NCBI RefSeq assembly: GCF_017302985.1
Contig: NZ_JAFIMU010000004.1
Coordinates: 697,001 to 761,000 of the forward strand
Source of the DNA: Corallococcus macrosporus
Lineage (GTDB): Bacteria > Myxococcota > Myxococcia > Myxococcales > Myxococcaceae
Reading direction: 5' to 3'
DNA length: 64,000 nt
The position numbers and the translations under genes are program-made. The notes under the pieces are model-generated. The model ran no database searches. It was not told the origin of the DNA and was given only the letters and a program-made list of their open reading frames with translations. How positions within the stretch are numbered: the stretch's first letter is position 1; each line of letters begins with the position of its first letter. This document shows positions 56,491 to 64,000 of this stretch, one piece after another.

Positions 56491-57576
56491 TCACCCCGGC
56501 TTCTGTCTCCAGGCGGCCTGGTAGAGGAGGTCCGTGCGGCTCTCGATGCCCAGCTTGGGGAAGACATTGCGCAGGTGCGTCTTCACCGTGTTGAGCGTCA
56601 GGCCCAGGTCCTCGGCGATGGTTTCGTTCGTCCAGTTGCTGAGGACCCCCTGCACCACCTCCACCTCGCGCTTGGAGAGCTTCTGGCGCCAGGGCTCCGG
56701 CATCGGGATGGCCCGCGAGCACTCCTGCAACACCAGCACCCAGGGGCGGCTGCCGCGCTGCTCCGGCAGCTCCACGAACGTCACCTTCAAATCGAACTTC
56801 CCCCCGGAGCGCGTCCATGTGTCCATGCCCAGGGTCCGCTTCGTCCCCGGTGCCCGGAGCCGTGTCAGGTGCTCGCGCAGCTCCTGGGGCAGCCGCGCGT
56901 CGTTCGCCTTCAGCTCCTCCGGGTACCAGCGCCGCAGCAGCTCCGTCGCTCCGGGCGTCCGCAGCTTCTCGTGCTCCGGGGGATCCATCACGACGCACTC
57001 GGCGCCCTGGTGGCGGAAGAGGGCGTCCAGGAGGTCGCCTCGCGTCGCCTCGTTCCCGAACAGCCGGCAGTTGCGCACCGTGTTCGCCAGGTACGGGGTC
57101 AGGTCCTCGAGGATGGCCTGCTCGCGGTCGGAGAAGGGCAGGGTGTGCTCCCGGTACAGCGTGAAGCCGCCATGCCAGTCCTGCCGCAGGTCCAGCAGCA
57201 CCGCCATCACGTGCTCCAGCGGCAGCCCCATCTCCCGGCAGCGCAGGTACAGCAAACTGCGCTTCAACTCCTTGCGCGACAGAATGTCCGAGTCGCGCAG
57301 CGGCACGTTGGGCTGCTGCATCACCGACTCGCGCACGAAGTCCACCGCGGCCAGCTCCGGGTAGTGCGCGAAGAGGATGCCCGGGGCTCCCAATCCCAGC
57401 CACTCGTAATCCCCGGGCCGCTCCGGCCTGGACACGCACACCGCCGCGTAGTCACAGGGCAAGAGCTGCGCGATGGTCCCCTGGGACCGGGCCAGCACCT
57501 CCGTCAGGTCCAGCGAGCTGGACAGGGTGCGGGTCAGCTCGAGCAGGAGCGCCTGTTCGCGCTCGGTGAGATTCAT
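56491..57576 (-). CDS. GAF-type sensor/LuxR-family response regulator
   Basis: A 361-residue transcription factor. Residues about 10-190 resemble a GAF sensory domain (TLSSSLDLTEVLARSQGTIAQLLPCD), followed by a PAS-like middle. Residues about 295-355 are a LuxR HTH (LSKREVEVVQGVLSNWTNETIAEDLGL, TLNTVKTHLRNVFPKLGI). It lacks an N-terminal autoinducer-binding domain. It converges with the diiron oxidase gene, and may respond to a small molecule from that cluster; this is speculation. Confidence 0.85.
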   Translation of the reverse strand: MNLTEREQALLLELTRTLSSSLDLTEVLARSQGTIAQLLPCDYAAVCVSRPERPGDYEWLGLGAPGILFAHYPELAAVDFVRESVMQQPNVPLRDSDILSRKELKRSLLYLRCREMGLPLEHVMAVLLDLRQDWHGGFTLYREHTLPFSDREQAILEDLTPYLANTVRNCRLFGNEATRGDLLDALFRHQGAECVVMDPPEHEKLRTPGATELLRRWYPEELKANDARLPQELREHLTRLRAPGTKRTLGMDTWTRSGGKFDLKVTFVELPEQRGSRPWVLVLQECSRAIPMPEPWRQKLSKREVEVVQGVLSNWTNETIAEDLGLTLNTVKTHLRNVFPKLGIESRTDLLYQAAWRQKPG

Positions 57577-57729
57577 TCGACGGGCCTCCTTCCATCCGGT
57601 CCGTGCAAGGACATACCGGTGGTGGGGGCCGGGGGTCTGTACCCCGCAATAGGTATGGACGGGCTTCGCACCTCCGAAGCCCGCCCACGCCTGTCGTTCA
57701 TGGCGATGTCTGTCGATGCCGGGGCGGCG

Positions 57730-58188
57730 CTAGTTGCCCGCGCTGCCTTCCACCGGCGGCGTGCCCGTGGTGGGGCTGACGGGGCTGCCCATCTTCTTGT
57801 TCTGGTCCCAGGCCGGCGGCGTCACTTCCATCTGCGCGCCCTTGTTGCCCGGAGTGCCCGAGTTCGGCGCGCCCGGCTTCGCGGCGGCCGAGTGGTCGCT
57901 CGTGCTGTTGCTCCCCTGCTCGGTGGAGCCGGAGCCGCCGACGCCTTCATCCACGCTGCTCGGGGCCACGGCGTTGTCGTCGGCCTCGTCCGCGGGCTTG
58001 AGGTCCTCGGTGTCCGAGGAGGCGGCGCCCGAGCCGCCCGTGCCCTTGTCCCAGCGCTCCGCGCTGTCCTGGGGCGCGTCCGTGGACGGCTCCTGCATGG
58101 GCGGCGTCTCGTGGTCGGTGTGGCTCTGCGCGAACGCCTGTCCGGAGAAGGCGAGTGCTGCCAGTGCTGCCATCAGGGGGAGCTTCAT
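57730..58188 (-). CDS. Small secreted low-complexity protein
   Basis: A 152-residue protein with a signal peptide (to QAFAQ), then a Gly/Ser/Thr/Asp/Pro-rich disordered region. It has a repeated GTGGSG/GVGGSG pattern. GGAG lies before the ATG. Function unknown. Confidence 0.55.
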   Translation of the reverse strand: MKLPLMAALAALAFSGQAFAQSHTDHETPPMQEPSTDAPQDSAERWDKGTGGSGAASSDTEDLKPADEADDNAVAPSSVDEGVGGSGSTEQGSNSTSDHSAAAKPGAPNSGTPGNKGAQMEVTPPAWDQNKKMGSPVSPTTGTPPVEGSAGN

Positions 58189-58310
58189 GGGTGGCTCTCC
58201 TTCGAAGAACGTGTGTGCTTCGAAGGTGGCGACCGTTGGGTGGGAAACAAGCGCTTGACGCACACCCGCCCCCAGGCCGCGTCCCCGCTCGCAGGGCGGG
58301 CAGCCGGCCT

Positions 58311-59150
58311 TCAGCCCGCCAGCGCGCGCGGTGGCACCGAGCCCACTGCCCACGCGGTGAGCTTGCGCAGCAGCTCCGCGCGGTCCTCGGGCACGGAGAA
58401 GAGGTGATCCGCGCGCGGATAGAAGGCGTAGGTGACGCGGCCCTCCAGCTTCAGCGGCGAGAGCATCTCGTAGAACTGGCGCTCGTGGTTGAAGGACAGC
58501 CCCATGCCGCCGGAGAACACGAAGCACAGGCTGACGCCGCGCTCCATGAGGTGCTTGTAGTCCTCGGTCAGCCGCGAGCGCTCGGGGTACTCGCGCGTGT
58601 AGACCTCGTCGGCCTCACCGGCTTCCCGAAGCTGGGCGGGCAGCTTGCGCTTGCGCAGGTAGCGGGTCCACCGGCGCGGGCTCAGGTAGCGCAGGTGGAA
58701 GCGCAGGTGGTAGCCCAGGGTGCGGTACGTGTACCCGTCGATGAAGGCCGCGGCCACCACGCGCTCGTCGGCCACCGTCACCGCGTGCGCGCTGTCCACG
58801 CCGGAGCACAGGCCGATGAGCGCGAAGCGCTTCTGGCCCTTCTTCTGCTCCAGGTAGTCGAGCGCCGCGCGCGTCTCCTCTCGGGCGCGCTGGAACTCGT
58901 CGGAGCCGCCTTCACGGCGCGGGCGGCTGTCGCCCAGGCCGGACAAGTCGAAGCGCAGCGTGGTGACGCCGCGCCCCGCGAGCTGCCGGGCCAGCTCCAC
59001 CCACAGCCGGTACGGCCCCACGTGGTGGTTGAGGCCCACGTTGGACAGCACCACGGCGGGCGCACCCGGCAGGGCCTTCGCCGGGTCGGGTTCCGTGATG
59101 ACGCCCACGAGGCTCTGCTCGGGGCCGAAGGTACAGATGCGCTCGCGCAT
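58311..59150 (-). CDS. Alpha/beta hydrolase 1 (Cys at nucleophile position)
   Basis: A 279-residue alpha/beta hydrolase. The nucleophile elbow reads GLCSG, so the usual Ser is Cys; the acid is likely in SGLGDS or FVFSGGMG, and the His in RADHLFSVPED. It starts at the ATG at 59150, overlapping the stop of hydrolase 2 (TGATG). Tandem hydrolases of this style occur with exosortase-A clusters and with acyl-CoA ligases, from memory. Next to an NRPS, a role in product release is possible. Confidence 0.78.
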   Translation of the reverse strand: MRERICTFGPEQSLVGVITEPDPAKALPGAPAVVLSNVGLNHHVGPYRLWVELARQLAGRGVTTLRFDLSGLGDSRPRREGGSDEFQRAREETRAALDYLEQKKGQKRFALIGLCSGVDSAHAVTVADERVVAAAFIDGYTYRTLGYHLRFHLRYLSPRRWTRYLRKRKLPAQLREAGEADEVYTREYPERSRLTEDYKHLMERGVSLCFVFSGGMGLSFNHERQFYEMLSPLKLEGRVTYAFYPRADHLFSVPEDRAELLRKLTAWAVGSVPPRALAG

Positions 59151-59926
59151 CACGCGGCCTCCTTCAGGAGCGTGGTGATGGTCTGGAGGATGCGGTTGGA
59201 CAGGAGCGCGGACTCCTGGCCGCCCGCGCCCTCCTCGGGCACCAGGTGGTGCTGGAAGGGCAGGCCCGTCGACTCCAGGCGCTCCTGGAGGCGCTGGTAT
59301 TCGGGCCGGGGCGCGCCGGCCACCAGGTGCGTGCGCGTCGCGGGCCACGCGGGCAGCGCGGCCAGGTCCAGCGCGAGGATGTCTTCGCGCAGGGCGCGGG
59401 GGAACGCGAAGCCGAGCAGCTCCTGGCGCACCTCCAGCGGGCTCTGGGGCTGAGGATACAGCGTGCGGGTGGCCCGGCGCGCCTGGAGCAGCTCCAGCTC
59501 CTGGATCCACGCCTCGCCCTGGACCAGCGGCTCCCAGAGTACGAGCGCGGCGGTGGACAGCCCCTCCGCCGCGGCCCGCACCGCGAGCGCCGCGCCCAGG
59601 CGCAGGCCCACGAGCGCCACGCGCTGCACGCCCGTCACGTCCTGCAACTCATTGGCGGCGTGGCGGATGTCCTGGACCCACGTGGCCACGCGGCCCTCGT
59701 GGACCTCTCCGGCCGAGTCCCCCGTGCCGTAGTAGTCGAAGCGGAAGACGTGGAAGCCCTCCCGCGTGAGCATCCCGGCCAGCTTCCGGAAGGCCCAGTG
59801 CGTCAACATGTACTCCTGGGCGGCGGGATAGCAGAGCACCACCCCGGTGGAGCGCTCGGCGCCCTGGGCGGGGTGGTGGATGCCAAAGAGCTGTCGTTCG
59901 GAGCTGCCGAAGAAGCAAGGCGTCAC
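59150..59926 (-). CDS. Alpha/beta hydrolase 2 (Arg at nucleophile position)
   Basis: A 258-residue alpha/beta hydrolase-fold protein: CYPAAQEYMLTHWAFRKLA, FRFDYYGTGDSAGE, and elbow GLRLGAALA, where the nucleophile Ser is Arg. If this is not compensated, it would be non-catalytic. The two hydrolases are coupled and follow the NRPS on the same strand with a 28-bp gap. A structural or lipid-handling role is possible. Confidence 0.75.
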   Translation of the reverse strand: MTPCFFGSSERQLFGIHHPAQGAERSTGVVLCYPAAQEYMLTHWAFRKLAGMLTREGFHVFRFDYYGTGDSAGEVHEGRVATWVQDIRHAANELQDVTGVQRVALVGLRLGAALAVRAAAEGLSTAALVLWEPLVQGEAWIQELELLQARRATRTLYPQPQSPLEVRQELLGFAFPRALREDILALDLAALPAWPATRTHLVAGAPRPEYQRLQERLESTGLPFQHHLVPEEGAGGQESALLSNRILQTITTLLKEAA

Positions 59927-59954
59927 GGTCTGACCATTCTCCTCGGAGGGCCGC

Positions 59955-62900
59955 TCAGTCCGAGCGCCCCGGCAGGTTCCGCTTCAGCTTATTGAACAAG
60001 CGTTGCGCCAGGGGAACAGAAGTCTCCTGGGTGGCAGGCTTTGTCTGCGTGGCGGGCTGCGTCCGGGCGGGGGTTGTAGCGGCCGGCGCTACAACCGCGA
60101 GCTGCGAGGCCACCTGCTCCAGCGTGTTGAGCAGGAGGGTGCGCGGGTGCAGCTCCTGGTTCAGCTCCTTCCGGACGCGCATCACCACCTGGAACGACAG
60201 GAGCGAGTGCCCGCCGATGTTGAAGAAGTTGTCGTGCACGCCCACCTGCGCGATGCCCAGCACCTCCCGCCAGATGCGCGCCAGGTGCTGCTCCGTCGGC
60301 GTGCGGGGCGCGACGAAGCCGTCCTCCACGGGGCGCGCGGTGCCCGCCGGGGGCGGCAGGGCCTTGCGGTCCACCTTGCCGTTCGGCGTGAGCGGCAGCG
60401 CCTCCAGCTCCACGAAGTGCTGCGGCACCATGTACTGCGGCAGTTGCGTGCGCAGGTGCTTGCGAAGCTCCGTGTCCGTGTAGGCCTGCCCCGGCTTCGT
60501 CACGAGGTACGCGACGAGGCGGCGGTCACCGGGCCGGTCCTCGCGCACGAGGGCGACGGCCTGGGCCAGCGACGGATGCGAGGCGAGCGCCGCCTCGACT
60601 TCACCCAGCTCGATGCGGAAGCCGCGCAGCTTCACCTGCGAGTCATTGCGGCCCAGGTACTCCACCGTGCCGTCCGCCAGCCAGCGGGCGAGGTCGCCCG
60701 TGCGGTACATGCGCTCACCGGGGCGGAAGGGGTTGGGCAGGAAGCGCTCCTGCGTCAGCTCCGGGCGGTGCAGGTAGCCCAGCGTGACGCCGTCGCCGCC
60801 GATGTACAGCTCGCCCGCGACGCCCACCGGCACGGGGGCCAGGTGCGCGTCGAGGAGGTAGAGCTGCGTGTTGGCGATGGGGCGGCCAATGCGGATGGAG
60901 GAGAGCGGAGGCTGCACGCGCCAGGTGGTGGACCAGACGGTGGTCTCGGTGGGGCCGTACATATTCCAGAGGCTGCCGACGCGAGCGAGCAGTGCTTCGG
61001 CCAGCTCACGAGGAAGGGCCTCGCCACCGACGAGCGCCTTGAAGCCCGGACGCGACTGCCAGCCGGCCTCCAGCAGCAGGCGCCATGTGGAAGGCGTGGC
61101 CTGCATGACGGTGACGGCGTGCGACTCCATCGCCGCCTTGAGGAGCGCACCGTCGGAGGCGGTGTCGCGCGAGGCGAGCACCACCTGCGCGCCCGTGGTG
61201 AGCGGCAGCAGCAGCTCCAGCACGGCGATGTCGAAGGAGAGCGTGGTGACGGCCAGCAGCACGTCCTGTGCAGAGAGGCCCGGAGCCTCCTGCATGGTGC
61301 CCAGGAAGTTCACCACCGACCGGTGCGGCACGCGCACGCCCTTGGGCTTGCCCGTCGAACCCGACGTGTAGATGACGTACGCCACGGCTTCGGGCGTGAC
61401 GCCGGGAACCTCGGGGGCGGTGTCCGCCTGCGACGTGGTGTCCTCGACGAGGAGGGCCTTCGCCGTGGTGGAGGGCAGGGTGCCCTGGATCGCCCGCTGC
61501 GTGACGATGAGCGACAGCTTCGCGTCCTCGACCATGAAGGCCAGACGCTCGGGCGGGAAGCCGGGGTCGAGCGGGACGTAGCCCGCGCCCGCTTCGAGGA
61601 TGCCCAGCAGGCCCACGACCATGTCCGGGCCGCGCTCGGTGAACAGGCCGACGAGGCTTCCGGGCGCGACGCCTTCCTGCTTCAGCGCGTGCGCCACCTG
61701 GTGGCTGCGCTGCAGGAGCTGACGGTAGGTGAGCGTCACGGCGCCGGAGCGCAGGGCCACCGCGTCGGGCGTGGCCTGGGCCTGCGCGGCGACGAGCGTG
61801 TGGACGAAGGCGCTCCGGTCGAAGGGCTTCCCGGTGGCATTCCAGTCCACCAGCACGCGCTGCTTCTCCGCCTCGGGCAGCAGCGGCAGGCGCGACACGG
61901 GGACTCCCGCGTCGGACACCGCGGCCCGCAGCAGCGTGCGGATCTGCTCGAGCATGCGGACGACGGTGTCCCGCTCGAACAGGTCGGTGTTGTAGTCCAT
62001 GCCGCCGACGATGCCGTTCGCCGTCTCCTTCACCCAGAAGCTCAGGTCCAGCGGCGTCGCGTGCGCGTGCACGTGCACCTGGCCGTAGGTGAGGTCTCCC
62101 AGGCTGGAGCCACGGTTGCGCACGTCCTGGAACGTGAAGAACGTCTGGAACAGCGGCGTGCGGCTCAGGTCGCGCTGCACACCCAACTGCTGCATCAGCA
62201 GCTCGATGGGCATGTCCTGGTGGCCGAAGGCCTCCATGCACGTGGTGCGCACGCGCTCCAGCAGTTGCCGGAACGTCAACTCCGGCGCCAGCTGCGTGCG
62301 CAGGACGAGCGTGTTCACGAAGAAGCCCAGCAGGTCCTCGACCTCCGGATGCGAGCGGCCCCGGATGGGCGTTCCCACGACCAGGTCTTCCTGGCCGCTG
62401 TAGCGGTGCAGCAGCGTCTTGAACGCCGTGAGCAGCACCATGTACAGCGTGGCGTTGGACTCGCGGCCCAGCTTCGTGAGCGCGTCCACCTCCGCCGCGG
62501 TGAGCACGAAGGGCTCGGTGCCGCCCTTGAGGCTCATCTGCGCGGGGCGCGGCTTGTCAGTGGGCAGCTCCAGCGCGGGCAGGTTCCCGGAGAGCTTCCC
62601 CTTCCAGTAGCGCGCCTGCCGCTCCAGCTCCTCGCCCTGGAGCCAGTTGCGGTGCCACTCGGTGAAGTCCGCGTACTGGATGGGCAGGGCGGGGAGCCTG
62701 GGCTCCTGGCCGCGGGTGAGCGCGGAGTAGATGATGTCCAGCTCGCGCAGGAACACGTCGAACGACCACCCATCCCAGATGAGGTGATGGGGCATGAAGA
62801 AGAGGACGTGCTCGGTGGCGCCCAGGCGGAACAGCGTCAGCCGGAACAGCGGCGGCGCGGTGATGGGGATGGACTCGTCCGCCAGCGCCTGGAGGCGGCG

Positions 62901-64000
62901 CAGCAGGTCCTCCTCGCGTGTGTTCGCGGGGACGGCCTCCAGGTCCACCGGCTCCAGCTCCACCGTCAGCTCCGGAGCCACGTGCTGCACCGGCGTGCCC
63001 TCGTCCCACCGGACGAAGGTGCGCAGGGACGTCTGGCGCTCCAGCAGCTTGTTGAAGCTGAAGCGCAGCGCGCCCACGTCCAGCGCGCCGTGGAGGCGGA
63101 ACGCGGAGGGCAGGTTGTAGACGGCGGTGCCCGGGTTGAGCTGCTCCAGGAACCACAGCCGCTGCTGCATGAGGGACAGCGGCGCGGGCTCGGTGCCGGC
63201 GCGGGGCGAGATGCGCTGCGCGGGGCTCGCGGCCCCGTCGTCGCCGCGCACCAGCCGGGCCAGCTTCTCCACGGTGGGCGCTTCGAACATCCGGCGCAGC
63301 GTGAGGCTGACGTCCAGGTCCCGGCTCGCGCGCGTGAGGGCCTGCGACGCCAGCAGCGAGTGGCCGCCCAGGCGGAAGAAGTCCGCCGTGACGCTCACCC
63401 GGCGCAGCCCCAGCACGTCCGCGAAGATGGCCGCGAGCTTCTGCTCCGTCTCGTCGCGAGGCGCGACGTACGCGTCCTCCTGCGACTCCACCTGCGGAGA
63501 CGGCAGGGCCTTGCGGTCCACCTTGCCGTTCGGCGTGAGCGGCAGCGCGGGCAGGGCCACGAAGTGCTGCGGGACCATGTACTCCGGCAGCCCCTGCTTG
63601 AGGTGCGCGCGGAGGACTTCATCCGTGGGCGTCGTCTGGCCGGGCCGCGCGATGAGGTACGCGACGAGGCGGCGGTCACCCGGGCGGTCCTCGCGCACGA
63701 GGGCGACGGCCTGGGCCAGCGACGGATGCGAGGCGAGCGCCGCCTCGACTTCGCCCAGCTCGATGCGGAAGCCGCGCAGCTTCACCTGCGAGTCATTGCG
63801 GCCCAGGTACTCCACCGTGCCGTCCGCCAGCCAGCGGGCCAGGTCGCCCGTGCGGTACATGCGCTCACCGGGGCGGAAGGGGTTGGGCAGGAAGCGCTCC
63901 TGCGTCAACTCCGGGCGGTGCAGGTAGCCCAGCGTGACGCCGTCGCCGCCGATGTACAGCTCGCCCGCGACACCCACCGGCACGGGGGCCAGGTGAGAGT
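59955..64000 (-). CDS. Non-ribosomal peptide synthetase, C-terminal part (A-T-C-A-T; start outside window)
   Basis: Open from the window edge to the stop at 59955 (1348 codons, in frame throughout). Domain order: end of an adenylation domain, carrier (DFFRLGGHSL), condensation (HHLIWDG), full adenylation (YTSGSTGKPKGV, NMYGPTETT, GKVDRKALP), carrier (NFFNIGGHSL), then a short tail with LAQRLFNKLKRNLPG and no thioesterase. Reading the second adenylation pocket against GrsA gives roughly DILQVGMVWK, near the glycine-type code as I recall it. The missing release domain suggests a partner, perhaps one of the hydrolases encoded directly downstream. Confidence 0.9.
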   Translation of the reverse strand, partial: SHLAPVPVGVAGELYIGGDGVTLGYLHRPELTQERFLPNPFRPGERMYRTGDLARWLADGTVEYLGRNDSQVKLRGFRIELGEVEAALASHPSLAQAVALVREDRPGDRRLVAYLIARPGQTTPTDEVLRAHLKQGLPEYMVPQHFVALPALPLTPNGKVDRKALPSPQVESQEDAYVAPRDETEQKLAAIFADVLGLRRVSVTADFFRLGGHSLLASQALTRASRDLDVSLTLRRMFEAPTVEKLARLVRGDDGAASPAQRISPRAGTEPAPLSLMQQRLWFLEQLNPGTAVYNLPSAFRLHGALDVGALRFSFNKLLERQTSLRTFVRWDEGTPVQHVAPELTVELEPVDLEAVPANTREEDLLRRLQALADESIPITAPPLFRLTLFRLGATEHVLFFMPHHLIWDGWSFDVFLRELDIIYSALTRGQEPRLPALPIQYADFTEWHRNWLQGEELERQARYWKGKLSGNLPALELPTDKPRPAQMSLKGGTEPFVLTAAEVDALTKLGRESNATLYMVLLTAFKTLLHRYSGQEDLVVGTPIRGRSHPEVEDLLGFFVNTLVLRTQLAPELTFRQLLERVRTTCMEAFGHQDMPIELLMQQLGVQRDLSRTPLFQTFFTFQDVRNRGSSLGDLTYGQVHVHAHATPLDLSFWVKETANGIVGGMDYNTDLFERDTVVRMLEQIRTLLRAAVSDAGVPVSRLPLLPEAEKQRVLVDWNATGKPFDRSAFVHTLVAAQAQATPDAVALRSGAVTLTYRQLLQRSHQVAHALKQEGVAPGSLVGLFTERGPDMVVGLLGILEAGAGYVPLDPGFPPERLAFMVEDAKLSLIVTQRAIQGTLPSTTAKALLVEDTTSQADTAPEVPGVTPEAVAYVIYTSGSTGKPKGVRVPHRSVVNFLGTMQEAPGLSAQDVLLAVTTLSFDIAVLELLLPLTTGAQVVLASRDTASDGALLKAAMESHAVTVMQATPSTWRLLLEAGWQSRPGFKALVGGEALPRELAEALLARVGSLWNMYGPTETTVWSTTWRVQPPLSSIRIGRPIANTQLYLLDAHLAPVPVGVAGELYIGGDGVTLGYLHRPELTQERFLPNPFRPGERMYRTGDLARWLADGTVEYLGRNDSQVKLRGFRIELGEVEAALASHPSLAQAVALVREDRPGDRRLVAYLVTKPGQAYTDTELRKHLRTQLPQYMVPQHFVELEALPLTPNGKVDRKALPPPAGTARPVEDGFVAPRTPTEQHLARIWREVLGIAQVGVHDNFFNIGGHSLLSFQVVMRVRKELNQELHPRTLLLNTLEQVASQLAVVAPAATTPARTQPATQTKPATQETSVPLAQRLFNKLKRNLPGRSD
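60504..60850. repeat. Intragenic DNA duplication, copy A (NRPS second adenylation domain)
   Basis: Aligns without gaps, at about 97-98% identity (8 mismatches in the last 340 bp), with 63654-64000, exactly 3150 bp (1050 codons) upstream in the gene. It encodes the C-terminal subdomain of the adenylation domain. Such identity suggests recent duplication or gene conversion between modules. Confidence 0.9.
63654..64000. repeat. Intragenic DNA duplication, copy B (NRPS first adenylation domain)
   Basis: Counterpart of 60504-60850, offset 3150 bp. The repeat may extend beyond the window edge, where two mismatches in the last six bases hint that identity is starting to fall. Confidence 0.9.

Noticed and set aside
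22930-64000. tRNA or rRNA genes
   Set aside because: No cloverleaf-like or rRNA-like segment was recognised by eye anywhere in the window; a covariance search would be needed to exclude small RNAs.

Overview
The window is very GC-rich DNA with closely packed genes, frequent GTG starts, many predicted lipoproteins, a PilT-type ATPase, several multidrug pumps and a modular NRPS. This points to a myxobacterium of the Myxococcus/Corallococcus type. That is inference from gene style; no rRNA or tRNA gene was seen.

Layout. 1-5.4 kb: a partial FAD/GMC oxidoreductase diverging from a TetR-EmrB-EmrA efflux operon that ends in a clear terminator. 5.5-6.55 kb: a non-coding array of about 15 copies of a 25-bp palindrome at about 71-bp spacing. 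6.56-7.78 kb: a complete IS630-family element. 7.8-12.5 kb: acetyltransferase and MFS permease, secreted alpha-amylase, lipoprotein. 12.6-19 kb: an RND tripartite pump under a divergent MarR regulator. 19-31.3 kb: PilT-type ATPase, class I fumarase, methyltransferase, MFS exporter, 2OG-Fe(II) oxygenase, an M35 metalloprotease beside a free-standing copy of its N-terminal domain, an amidotransferase with an ABC-type ATPase, and a repeat lipoprotein. 31.4-37.3 kb: two outer-membrane barrel proteins, pantothenate kinase, a cysteine synthase-family enzyme and a PD-(D/E)XK nuclease-like protein. 37.4-38.7 kb: a FadR/GntR regulator with a perfect solitary copy of the array palindrome just upstream. 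39.4-44.2 kb: a tightly coupled lipid/isoprenoid-like operon of Rieske oxygenase, desaturase-type hydroxylase and a PAP2-squalene/phytoene-synthase fusion, followed by a DUF418 membrane protein. 44.4-48 kb: a cNMP-binding repeat protein and hypotheticals. 48.1-53.2 kb: a five-gene operon of sigma-like protein, small HTH-like protein, ImmA/IrrE protease, NurA-like nuclease and HerA ATPase. 53.4-57.6 kb: a short AspD-like PLP enzyme, a LuxI/FeeM-like acyl synthase, a heme-oxygenase-like diiron protein and a GAF-LuxR regulator. 57.7-64 kb: a small secreted protein, two alpha/beta hydrolases and the 3' end of an NRPS gene.

The strongest candidates for something undescribed are (a) the palindrome array, whose arms resemble FadR operator half-sites and whose perfect copy recurs in front of the window's own FadR/GntR gene, and (b) the sigma-HTH-ImmA/IrrE-NurA-HerA operon, which looks like a self-regulated DNA-processing or defence module next to a shortened aspartate decarboxylase-like gene. 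The PAP2-prenyl synthase fusion with its oxygenase partners, and the protease-domain orphan lipoprotein, are further leads.
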